Below the pieces are notes generated by a model. It was not told where the DNA came from. It made no database searches and saw only the letters and a program-made list of their open reading frames with translations. Positions 1-6,344 of a stretch of DNA of 7,501 nucleotides are shown piece after piece. The DNA comes from Bordetella parapertussis (GTDB lineage: Bacteria; Pseudomonadota; Gammaproteobacteria; Burkholderiales; Burkholderiaceae_B): contig CAMDEF010000078.1 in NCBI GenBank assembly GCA_945895265.1, forward strand, positions 1 to 7,501. The letters are read 5' to 3'. Position numbers and translations under genes: made by a program. How positions within the stretch are numbered: the first letter of the stretch is position 1; each line of letters begins with the position of its first letter.

Positions 1-20
1 TAAAACAAAGAATCAAAAAC

Positions 21-797
21 ATGAAATACATCACTTACTCAGTCGTCGATCAAATCGCAGAGATTAGTCTGAATCACGCGCCGGTAAACGCCTTGAACAT
101 CCCCATGCTTGTTGAGATCGTTGCAGCCTTCAAAGCCGCGCGCGATGACGATCAAGTGCGGGCTGTCATTTTAGCTAGCACCTTGCCAAAACGTTTTTGC
201 GCAGGGCTTGATTTGGATATTTTGCTTGATGAAACGGGCAAGTCTGTACGTGAATTCTTAGACCAGCTATATATCGAACTTGCAGATGTCCAGCACACCT
301 TGGGTAAGCCTTCCATCGCAGCGATTGACGGCGCAGCGCGTGCCGGCGGAATGACCCTATCGATCTCTTGTAATGTGATCATTGCGAGCCGCTCAGCAAC
401 CTTTGGCTATCCAGAAATTGACGTCGGCATGATTCCCGCAATTCACTTCATTCACCTGCCCTCAATCATCGGACGACATCGAGCATTTGAAATTCTTTTT
501 AGCGGCCGTGTCTTTGATACGCAAGAGGCCCTTGAACTTGGCTTGGTGAGTCAAAGTGTTGAGGATGGCACTGCTCTGCAAGCCGCACGTGTCATGGCGA
601 AGATGTTTGCGTCTAAATCGCCTAACGTGATGCGAATGGGACATCAAGCTTTTATGCGAATCAACGACGCTGGCTACCGTCGCGATATCGGAGCTGTCGT
701 TGATACGTTTTGTGCAGTCGCCGCAAGCCCTGACGCTAAAGAAGGAATCAGCGCCTTCATTGAAAAACGGCCACCGAAGTGGCCGTCATCAAACTAA
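21..797 (+). CDS. Enoyl-CoA hydratase/isomerase (crotonase) family protein
   Basis: This 258-residue protein has the usual length and layout of a single-domain crotonase, a cytoplasmic enzyme that stabilises an acyl-CoA enolate in an oxyanion hole. The first oxyanion segment is FCAGLDLD (residues 59-66). The second is DGAARAGGM (103-111), followed by the helix start TLSISCN. The conserved FGYPEIDVGMIP block lies at 128-139. By alignment from memory, E132 matches the second catalytic glutamate of rat enoyl-CoA hydratase (Glu164). The Glu144 position is T112 (AGGMT instead of GGGCE), and the usual PGAGG after the PEI block is replaced by PAIHF. A classical hydratase is therefore not assured; an isomerase, hydrolase or lyase role is possible. 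The ATG has only a weak purine-rich upstream stretch. The gene converges on the LivK-like gene with 10 bases between stop codons, and its last codons contain that gene's terminator. Family assignment is firm; the reaction is unknown. Confidence 0.93.
   Translation: MKYITYSVVDQIAEISLNHAPVNALNIPMLVEIVAAFKAARDDDQVRAVILASTLPKRFCAGLDLDILLDETGKSVREFLDQLYIELADVQHTLGKPSIAAIDGAARAGGMTLSISCNVIIASRSATFGYPEIDVGMIPAIHFIHLPSIIGRHRAFEILFSGRVFDTQEALELGLVSQSVEDGTALQAARVMAKMFASKSPNVMRMGHQAFMRINDAGYRRDIGAVVDTFCAVAASPDAKEGISAFIEKRPPKWPSSN
767..786 (-). terminator. Intrinsic terminator of the LivK-like gene, inside the crotonase coding end
   Basis: Read on the minus strand this is ACGGCCAC-TTCG-GTGGCCGT: a perfect 8-bp stem, five of whose pairs are G-C, capped by a stabilising TTCG tetraloop. 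The stem runs into a tract of five T (complement of 763-767). It begins 21 bases past the stop codon of the minus-strand binding-protein gene, as expected for a factor-independent terminator. The same bases encode the RPPKWP segment near the C-terminus of the convergent crotonase. On the plus strand no T-tract follows, so it should act mainly on minus-strand transcription. Confidence 0.85.
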
Positions 798-807
798 GAC
801 CTTGATT

Positions 808-2034
808 TTAATTTTTGACTAAAGGACAGACGCTCTTAGACAAAGGCCGGAAAGCTTGGTCACCTGGGATGACTGCATTGATCTTCAACAGATCCCAAGG
901 GCCCTTTGACTCAGAAGGCTTTTTCGCTTCGGCTAGATACATGTCGTGCACCATACGACCGTCGACACGGATCTTGCCTTTTGTCGCAAAGAAGTCGTTG
1001 ATTTCGAGCTCTCTCATCTTGGCGGCAACTGCATCGGCATCATCTGTGCCAGCGGCGGCAACAGACTTCAAATAATGCATCGTTGCTGAATAAGCACCAG
1101 CCTGCACCATGGTTGGCATATCACCTTTGTTACGCTCGCCAAAACGTTTTGAAAAAGCACGTGTTTCGTCGGTGCGATCCCAGTAAAAACCATCGGTGAA
1201 CATCAAGCCCTGTGCGACTGACAAGCCCATCCCTTTGATATCAGACAAAAACATCAATAAGGTGGCCATTTGTTGCCCACCTTTGATAATGCCAAATTCT
1301 GAAGCTTGACGTACAGAATTCTGCGCGTCTGAGCCGGCATTGGCCAGACCAATGATTTTGGCTTTTGATGCCTGTGCTTGTAATAAGTACGACGAGAAGT
1401 CAGGCGAATTTAATGGCGCACGCACACTGCCAAGAACTTTACCGCCATTGGCAACCACAACTTCAGCCGTATCTTTTTCTAGGGCATGACCAAAAGCATA
1501 ATCAGCCGTAATGAAAAACCAGCTGTTACCGCCTCCCTTAGTAATCGCGGCGCCCGTACCGTGAGCCATTGCATAGGTGTCGTAAGTGTAATGGACGCCG
1601 TACGGTGAGCATTCAGCATTGGTCAAGGCCGAGCTTGCCGAGCCTGAAAAAATCACCAGGCGCTTTTTCTCACGAGCGAGTTTTTGCATCGCTAACGCCG
1701 AGGCAGAGTCGGTTGACTCAATGACCATTTTGACGTCGTCGCGGTCGTACCATTCGCGCACGCGTGCAGCAGTAATATCAACCTTGTTCTGATAATTCGC
1801 CGAAAGTAACTCGATTGGGCGGCCCAACACCTTGCCGCCGAAATCTTCGATTGCCATCTTGACTGCGCTCACCATGTTTGGGCCGCCAATGGCGGAATAA
1901 ATACCCGACATATCGACAATGGCACCAATGCGAAGCGGTTTGACGTCTTGCGCAGAGGCAAGATTAGTTAGTGCGCTTGCGCCCAGTATGCCAGCGGCAA
2001 GAAGAGTAGAAAGAACCGTTTTTTTAAAATTCAT
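808..2034 (-). CDS. ABC transporter substrate-binding protein, LivK-like (type I periplasmic fold)
   Basis: This 408-residue protein is a periplasmic binding protein of the branched-chain amino acid/amide uptake class (Peripla_BP_6). It has a clear Sec signal peptide: basic MNFKK, a hydrophobic core, then LASA|QD with cleavage after about residue 29. The mature N-terminus, PLRIGAIVDMSGIYSAIGGP (33-52), is the typical first strand and ligand-loop start of this fold. Later landmarks are GSASSALTN (131-139), the hinge-region stretch FFITADYAFGHALEKD (173-188) and C142/C403, possibly a disulphide. The frame stays open for 52 more codons upstream, but that extension would bury the signal peptide. 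The ATG at 2034 is preferred, with a modest AGAGA motif six bases upstream. Members bind hydrophobic amino acids, amides, urea or aromatic acids; the ligand here is unknown. No LivHMGF partner genes are in view. A strong intrinsic terminator follows. Confidence 0.92.
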   Translation of the reverse strand: MNFKKTVLSTLLAAGILGASALTNLASAQDVKPLRIGAIVDMSGIYSAIGGPNMVSAVKMAIEDFGGKVLGRPIELLSANYQNKVDITAARVREWYDRDDVKMVIESTDSASALAMQKLAREKKRLVIFSGSASSALTNAECSPYGVHYTYDTYAMAHGTGAAITKGGGNSWFFITADYAFGHALEKDTAEVVVANGGKVLGSVRAPLNSPDFSSYLLQAQASKAKIIGLANAGSDAQNSVRQASEFGIIKGGQQMATLLMFLSDIKGMGLSVAQGLMFTDGFYWDRTDETRAFSKRFGERNKGDMPTMVQAGAYSATMHYLKSVAAAGTDDADAVAAKMRELEINDFFATKGKIRVDGRMVHDMYLAEAKKPSESKGPWDLLKINAVIPGDQAFRPLSKSVCPLVKN

Positions 2035-2156
2035 TGAGTGTCTCTGTTCGTAAAAATAGTTTGGACGACTGCGGCTAACGCCGAGTTTCATGAAAACCAA
2101 ACTCATATTGCCTGAAATAGATCGAAATTGCTGTTGCCCTGAGCTAGAGAAAACCC

Positions 2157-2185
2157 TTGTTTGAGGTGCTTTTCGTTCGTATACA
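2157..2185 (+). promoter_or_regulatory. Candidate sigma-70 promoter for the SnoaL-like gene
   Basis: TTGTTT (2157-2162) and TATACA (2180-2185) are separated by exactly 17 bases and match the -35/-10 consensus at 3 and 4 positions of six. Transcription would start near 2192, giving a leader of about 50 bases before the ATG at 2243. The spacing is ideal but the -35 match is poor, so this is only a candidate. Confidence 0.35.
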
Positions 2186-2195
2186 CTCATCTAAA

Positions 2196-2212
2196 CGCTT
2201 GAACTGCAAGCG
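2196..2212. promoter_or_regulatory. Palindromic operator-like site in the divergent intergenic region
   Basis: CGCTTG-AACTG-CAAGCG is a perfect 6-bp inverted repeat with a 5-base centre. It lies in the 208-bp region between the divergent LivK-like and SnoaL-like genes, just downstream of the candidate plus-strand start point. Size and position fit the binding site of a dimeric regulator. No regulator gene of a matching family adjoins it, and a 6-bp repeat can occur by chance. Confidence 0.35.
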
Positions 2213-2242
2213 ATTAAACAATTAAAAGCCTAGAGATCCGCC

Positions 2243-2665
2243 ATGACTGAGAGTACGAGCAATCCTAAAAAAACCCTAGCCGAGATGCAAAATGCTTGGA
2301 ATCTGGCCGCCAAGGTCTGGAATCCAAAGGCGCTGGCAAAACTGTATGCAGACAATGCCTTGTTTTATGGCGGTCGCTCAGGACATTCAGTTGGGGTCGC
2401 TGCAATTCAAGCCTACTTTGCATCCTATGATGGCATCATTCAGTCGGCAGTACTCGACTTGATCGAACAAGAGTTTGTGCAGATCAGCCCAGAAAGTTTT
2501 GTATCGCAAGGGTTAGGGGCTTTTTCGTTTGTATTGGCAGGGGGGCGTCAGACTCAATCGGTACTGCGCACGACGCTCGTGTTAAGTCAGCTGAACGGAC
2601 ACTGGAAAATTCAATTGCATCATTTTTCGGTTACCCCTGAAGTGCCGCCTCTTGGCGATCACTGA
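2243..2665 (+). CDS. SnoaL-like / nuclear transport factor 2 family small protein
   Basis: This 140-residue soluble protein has the sequence pattern of the NTF2-like cone fold (SnoaL, DUF4440 or CaMKII-association-domain-like). It opens with an N-terminal helix containing AWNLAAKVWNPKALAKLYADNALFY in two parts (about 18-42), where a helix leads to an Ala-Asp-Asn turn and a Phe-Tyr strand. A central GVAAIQAYFASY helix spans 51-62. The final strand is NGHWKIQLHHFSV (118-130), the family's usual Gly-x-Trp-x-Ile-x-x-His-His-x-Ser ending. There is no signal peptide. Such proteins act as small isomerases, hydrolases or uncharacterised ligand-binding dimers, so no reaction can be named. The ATG has a weak AGAGA motif six bases upstream. 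It is divergent from the LivK-like gene and separated by 145 bp, including a large inverted repeat, from the enolase-superfamily genes downstream, so it may be a separate unit. Confidence 0.85.
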   Translation: MTESTSNPKKTLAEMQNAWNLAAKVWNPKALAKLYADNALFYGGRSGHSVGVAAIQAYFASYDGIIQSAVLDLIEQEFVQISPESFVSQGLGAFSFVLAGGRQTQSVLRTTLVLSQLNGHWKIQLHHFSVTPEVPPLGDH

Positions 2666-2738
2666 GAAATAATCCTATTAGTTAGCGATGCAATAAAGAT
2701 AATCGTGGCCATCTATTTGGGCTATAAAAGACAATCGC

Positions 2739-2772
2739 AAACCTGAGCGAGACGCTAGTTTCGCTCAGGTTT
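2739..2772 (+). terminator. 12-bp perfect inverted repeat; probable terminator or leader hairpin
   Basis: AAACCTGAGCGA and TCGCTCAGGTTT are perfect complements flanking a 10-base loop (2751-2760). The GC-rich stem ending in TTT, placed 73 bases after the SnoaL-like stop, fits a factor-independent terminator for that gene. The T-tract is short, however (GGTTTGATC). The site is also only 38 bases before the TTG start of the next gene, so an attenuator or an operator role for that gene is possible. Confidence 0.6.
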
Positions 2773-2780
2773 GATCAAAA

Positions 2781-2799
2781 AGCCGTATATATAACGGCT
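2781..2799 (+). repeat. Small inverted repeat directly upstream of a ribosome binding site
   Basis: AGCCGT and ACGGCT are 6-bp complementary arms around the AT-rich heptamer ATATATA. The second arm ends one base before the AAGGAG Shine-Dalgarno sequence of the gene starting at 2811. A transcript starting upstream could fold here and affect ribosome access. It could instead be an operator half-site pair. Six base pairs alone is modest evidence. Confidence 0.4.
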
Positions 2800-2813
2800 A
2801 AGGAGACAGCTTG
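2800..2813 (+). promoter_or_regulatory. Strong ribosome binding site that fixes a TTG start
   Basis: AAGGAG at 2800-2805 lies five bases before TTG at 2811. The protein from this codon begins with the standard first strand of the enolase-superfamily capping domain (KITAIEDL). This makes TTG the start despite its rarity. Confidence 0.85.
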
Positions 2814-3992
2814 AAAATCACCGCAATCGAAGACCTCCATGCTGATGGTGGCTGGCGCACGCTATCGTTTTTGAAAATCACAACCGATACAGGTTTGATA
2901 GGTTGGTCAGAGTTCAGCGAGGGCAGTGCAGCGCCTGGCTTAACTGGAGTCATCCGCAAGCTTGGACAAAGCTTACTGGGCTCAGACCCACGACAAATCA
3001 ATCTGATTCATGCCAACTTGTTTGCAGTCACGCGAATATTTTCTGGTGGCTTGATTGCTCAGGCCACTGCCGCACTTGAAAATGCCTGCTTAGACTTAAA
3101 AGCTAAAGAACTGAATGTTCCGATGCATCAATTATTTGGTGGCGCCTTACGTAAAACGCTGCCGATCTATTGGTCGCAATGCGGTACCTTGCGCTCTCGT
3201 TTTGCACCGGTGTTTGATGCAGCACCCTTGCACTCGTTAGACGATATCGTGACGTTAGGGCAAGAGGCTAAGGCGCGCGGTTTCAAAGCGCTCAAGACTA
3301 ATATTCTTTCGTTTGAAAATGGTATTTGTAGTAATTATCGACCAGGCTTTGGTATCGGAACAGGCTTTCCTGAGTTAAATCTTGACGATAAACTTCTTGC
3401 CACGATTGTTGATTTGCTTGCGGCCTTTGAACAGGGCGCCGGAAAAGAGGTGAAGTTGGCGCTCGATCTGAATTTTCACTTTAAGCCTGAAGGTGCAAAA
3501 AGGATCGCACGCGCGCTTGAGCGGTTTAATCTGATGTGGCTTGAAGTCGACATACAAGATCCTAAAGCCTTGGCTGAAGTCAAGCAATCAACCACGACAC
3601 GAATCTCGTCGCTTGAAACGTTGCTGGGCCGGCAAGCGCTTCGCCCTTATCTTGAGGCCAACTCTGCAGACGTTGCGATTATTGACCCGCAATGGAACGG
3701 CTTGCTAGAGTCAACCAAAATGGCGACCATGGCTGAGAGTTATGAAATCAACGTCGCTTCGCATAACTATCACGGGCAGCTGTCCTCGCTGATGGGGGCG
3801 CATTTTTCAGCGGCGACTTCAAATTTCAGCATCATGGAATACGTCGTCGACGAAGCTGCGTTTACGCGTGAATACATGACCCATCCGATTCAAATCGTCG
3901 ATGGCGAAATCATATTGCCTGAGGGCCCCGGCTGGGGCTCAGATATTAATGAAGAGGCTGTTCGTGCAAGGCCTGTCAAATTGCTCACTTAA
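2811..3992 (+). CDS. Mandelate racemase/muconate lactonizing enzyme family protein (atypical active site)
   Basis: This 393-residue cytoplasmic protein has the enolase-superfamily layout. The N-terminal capping domain (1 to about 120) includes GLIGWSE and LLGSDPRQI. The C-terminal (beta/alpha)7-beta barrel carries metal and acid/base residues. Candidate metal ligands are D219 (LALDLN), E245 (WLEVD) and E269 (SSLET). Candidate acid/base residues are K162 in GFKALKTN, D292 in IIDPQWNG and H318 in VASHNYHG; E343 (IMEY) fits the eighth-strand glutamate. Several canonical motifs differ: K-x-N replaces K-x-K, E-V-D replaces E-E-P, and PQWNG replaces the usual Gly-Gly region. I recall uncharacterised racemase-like clades with similar WNGLLE motifs, so this is more likely clade-specific than decay. 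The expected reaction is racemisation, dehydration or cycloisomerisation of a carboxylate; the substrate is unknown. A paralogue follows 66 bp downstream, probably in the same transcript. Confidence 0.92.
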   Translation: MKITAIEDLHADGGWRTLSFLKITTDTGLIGWSEFSEGSAAPGLTGVIRKLGQSLLGSDPRQINLIHANLFAVTRIFSGGLIAQATAALENACLDLKAKELNVPMHQLFGGALRKTLPIYWSQCGTLRSRFAPVFDAAPLHSLDDIVTLGQEAKARGFKALKTNILSFENGICSNYRPGFGIGTGFPELNLDDKLLATIVDLLAAFEQGAGKEVKLALDLNFHFKPEGAKRIARALERFNLMWLEVDIQDPKALAEVKQSTTTRISSLETLLGRQALRPYLEANSADVAIIDPQWNGLLESTKMATMAESYEINVASHNYHGQLSSLMGAHFSAATSNFSIMEYVVDEAAFTREYMTHPIQIVDGEIILPEGPGWGSDINEEAVRARPVKLLT

Positions 3993-4058
3993 AATAATGG
4001 TTTAGCCGCGGCTTTTTGGCATGTCATCAATCCATACAAACTGAGATAGCGTGTTGTC

Positions 4059-5225
4059 ATGAAAATAAAATCTATTCACGCACGTTGGCTACATGTCCCC
4101 ATCCCTTTTGAAAAACAGCACGTCTCGGATTTTGGACGAGTCGCCTCCTTTGATTCGGTATTGGTTCGAATTGAAACTGTTTGTGGGTTGGTTGGTTGGG
4201 GCGAGGCAAAAGAGGAGGTTGGTAGTGAGGGCAACAGCCACGGTGTGGTTGCAATCATTAATCAAAAATTTGGGCCTGCGTTGATTGGAGAAGACCCACG
4301 CGAGATTAATCGTTTGTATGAGTTGATGTACAACGGCTGTCGCGGGCACTACGCGTTAGCGCACGGACATGTCTTTCCAATTTTGGGTAGACGTGGAGTT
4401 TCGATTTCTGCGATGAGCGGCATTGACCTTGCTTTATGGGATTTATTAGGTAAGCATTTAAATGCACCGGTGTGGCGTTTGCTAGGAGGGCGCAAAGCTT
4501 CGCATATGGCCGCCTACGCTTCAGGCGGTTGGGCCGACGTCGATCACATCGGCGAACAACTATTAGGTTATGTCGCGAAAGGTGGGTTTAAAGCAGTCAA
4601 GATGCGAGTTGGAGTCATTGATGGAGATCCACTTCAATCTGCAAAAAGAGTGATCGCTGCACGCGAGGCGCTTGGGCCTGATATCGGGTTAGCCTGTGAT
4701 GCGCATGGTACCTACAATGTGGCTCAGGCTAAAAGGTTTTGTCGGTTGGTCGAAGACTGTAATCTGCTGTGGTTTGAGGAGCCGGTCACGGCTGATGATA
4801 AGCGAGGCATGGCCGAAGTGCGTGCGGCGACTGCAATCCCGATCGCCGCTGGTGAAAGTGAATTCAATCGTTTTGACTTTCGTGATTTAGCTGAGCTTCG
4901 GGCTGCGGACATCTTCCAGCCAGACCTTGCAATTTGTGGGGGCATCTCAGAGGCGATGCGTATCGGTGCAATCGCGTCAGCCTGGAATTTGCGGCTTGCG
5001 CCGCATCTGTGGACCGGCGCACTCGCTTTTGCTGCGGGCATGCATGTTGCGGCAGCGTCGCCAGCGGGATGGCTGTTAGAGTACTCTTTGGGTGCAAATC
5101 CATTGTTGCAAGAGCTTGCGGTCGAGCAGTTCACTGTTCACGAGGGTATGGTTGAGATTCCAGACCGCCCTGGACTGGGGATCACCGTTCGACAAGAGTT
5201 TGTTGATCGCTATGCCGTTACATAA
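4059..5225 (+). CDS. Mandelate racemase/muconate lactonizing enzyme family protein
   Basis: This 388-residue enolase-superfamily enzyme has the standard motifs that its upstream neighbour lacks. The capping domain contains GLVGWGEA (43-50), LIGEDPREI and the hinge stretch SGIDLALWDLLGK (120-132). The barrel has GFKAVKMRVG with K181 and R183 on the second strand. The metal ligands are D214 (CDAHG), E240 or E241 (WFEEP) and E266 (AAGES). D289 (FQPD), H316 (LAPHLW) and E341 (LLEYS) complete a plausible His-Asp acid/base dyad. K-x-R replaces the K-x-K of mandelate racemase, as in many acid-sugar dehydratase-like members. The enzyme should use Mg2+ to abstract an alpha-proton from a hydroxy acid or sugar acid; a dehydratase for an aldonate or similar acid is a reasonable guess. 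Its ribosome binding site is weak (GAGA 12 bases before the ATG), so expression may depend on the upstream gene. Confidence 0.94.
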   Translation: MKIKSIHARWLHVPIPFEKQHVSDFGRVASFDSVLVRIETVCGLVGWGEAKEEVGSEGNSHGVVAIINQKFGPALIGEDPREINRLYELMYNGCRGHYALAHGHVFPILGRRGVSISAMSGIDLALWDLLGKHLNAPVWRLLGGRKASHMAAYASGGWADVDHIGEQLLGYVAKGGFKAVKMRVGVIDGDPLQSAKRVIAAREALGPDIGLACDAHGTYNVAQAKRFCRLVEDCNLLWFEEPVTADDKRGMAEVRAATAIPIAAGESEFNRFDFRDLAELRAADIFQPDLAICGGISEAMRIGAIASAWNLRLAPHLWTGALAFAAGMHVAAASPAGWLLEYSLGANPLLQELAVEQFTVHEGMVEIPDRPGLGITVRQEFVDRYAVT

Positions 5226-5286
5226 CTAACAAATGGCCACCATTTTCTAGGATCTACCAAGGTTGTGAAAGATTCGCGCGCGCGTA

Positions 5287-5316
5287 TTGACTAGTAGAAG
5301 ACGTATTGGTTTTGAT
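5287..5316 (+). promoter_or_regulatory. Candidate promoter upstream of the first Bug/TctC gene
   Basis: TTGACT (5287-5292) matches the -35 consensus at five of six positions, and TTTGAT (5311-5316) matches -10 at four, with an 18-base spacer. A start near 5323 would leave a leader of about 20 bases containing the AGGTGG ribosome binding site at 5331-5336. It would let this gene be expressed separately from the enolase-superfamily pair across the 118-bp gap. A chance match is possible. Confidence 0.35.
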
Positions 5317-5343
5317 TAACTATTCTTTTTAGGTGGGATTGCT

Positions 5344-6330
5344 ATGCTGAGCCGTATCGCTTTGATTGCTAGATTAAGTCTAGGCTTGTTGGTATCTGGC
5401 TGTTTGTTGAATGTCGCTCATTCGCAAACCGCATACCCTACGAAAGGACTCCGTATCGTTGTGCCCTTTGCGCCTGGTGGTGCGACTGATATTTTGGCCC
5501 GCATCGCGGCGCAACATTTGACGCAAGTATGGGCGCAGCCTGTTGTCGTTGAAAACAAACCTGGCGCGGGCGGCAATATTGGTGCAGATGCTGGCGCGAA
5601 AGCCGCTGCGGATGGCTACACCTTAACTCTCGCTGCAGCCGGGTTTATGGCGGTTAATCCGTCGTTGTATACGAATCTGACATACAACTCAGTCACTGAT
5701 TTTTCGCCCGTGATCTTACTGGTTAAGGCACCTTTATTATTGGTTGTGAATCCTGCCGTCCAAGCGCAGTCTCTGAGTGAGTTCATTGAATTAGCGAGGC
5801 GTAATCCTGGCAAAATTAACTTGGGAAATGGAGGTACGGGTACCGCGCAACATTTAGGGGGTGTCAGTTTTAGTTTGGCGGCAAACATTGACTTGAACCA
5901 TGTTCCATACAAGGGTAGTGCACCCGCGACAACTGATTTACTTGGTGGTATCACTGATGCACAGTTCGACAATATGGTTACGCTTGTGCCCTACGTCAAA
6001 AGTGGAAAACTTCGTGCGTTAGCCGTTTCGTCATTGCAGCGCGTAGCAGCAATGCCAGATGTACCCACGATGGCCGAAAGCGCCTTACCGGGGTTTGAGA
6101 CGGGCACTTGGTACGGCATTGTGGCGCCCAAAAATACGCCAACAGACATCGTCGATAAGCTTAACGGTGAATTGCGAAAAATGTTGAGCGTGCCTGAAGT
6201 GAAAGACAAGCTAGCTGCCATGGGTCTTGAGGCTAGCCCAAACACACCTGCTGAGTTTAGTGCGCTCATTCGCAGCGAGATTGTGAAGTACGCAGCAATC
6301 GTGAAGTCGGCAAAAATCAGTGCAAATTGA
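5344..6330 (+). CDS. Tripartite tricarboxylate transporter substrate-binding protein (Bug/TctC family)
   Basis: This 328-residue exported protein is of the Bordetella-uptake-gene type, which binds carboxylates such as citrate, malate, nicotinate or other small acids in the periplasm. The signal peptide runs to about residue 27 (AHS|QTAYP). The core LVSGC (16-20) also resembles a lipobox, so lipidation at C20 is possible. Family landmarks are in order: IVVPFAPGGATDILAR (38-53, ligand-binding loop), VENKPGAGGNIGA (69-81), DGYTL (90-94), GTGTAQHLGG (164-173), HVPYKG (186-191) and PTMAES (241-246). AGGTGG seven bases before the ATG supports the start. No TctA or TctB membrane partners are nearby, as is common for this expanded family. 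Position after two enolase-superfamily genes suggests that its ligand is their substrate, but this is inference. Confidence 0.94.
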   Translation: MLSRIALIARLSLGLLVSGCLLNVAHSQTAYPTKGLRIVVPFAPGGATDILARIAAQHLTQVWAQPVVVENKPGAGGNIGADAGAKAAADGYTLTLAAAGFMAVNPSLYTNLTYNSVTDFSPVILLVKAPLLLVVNPAVQAQSLSEFIELARRNPGKINLGNGGTGTAQHLGGVSFSLAANIDLNHVPYKGSAPATTDLLGGITDAQFDNMVTLVPYVKSGKLRALAVSSLQRVAAMPDVPTMAESALPGFETGTWYGIVAPKNTPTDIVDKLNGELRKMLSVPEVKDKLAAMGLEASPNTPAEFSALIRSEIVKYAAIVKSAKISAN

Positions 6331-6344
6331 AATAGTGGCAAAAA

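Noticed and set aside
2035..2190. In-frame upstream extension of the LivK-like gene to an ATG at 2190 (52 more codons)
   Set aside because: It would put a non-hydrophobic stretch before an evident signal peptide beginning MNFKK. The frame is merely open by chance across the divergent promoter region.
2675..2703. Possible promoter using GATAAT at 2698-2703 upstream of the first enolase-superfamily gene
   Set aside because: The -10 match is good but the hexamer at the right distance (CTATTA) matches -35 at only two positions, and any transcript would pass the large inverted repeat before the gene.
4005..4020. AGCCGCGGCT followed by TTTTT as a terminator between the two enolase-superfamily genes
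   Set aside because: The palindrome has no room for a loop beyond a 3-bp stem, so it is too weak for intrinsic termination, and the genes look cotranscribed.
4724..5134. 136-codon open frame on the minus strand inside the second enolase-superfamily gene
   Set aside because: It lies wholly opposite a gene with complete catalytic motifs and shows no recognisable domain or ribosome binding site. It is a shadow of coding bias.
5231..5246. AAATGG-CCA-CCATTT hairpin after the second enolase-superfamily gene as a terminator
   Set aside because: The stem is only six mostly A-T pairs with a 3-base loop, and the T-tract is part of the stem. It may contribute to slowing polymerase but is not supported as a terminator.
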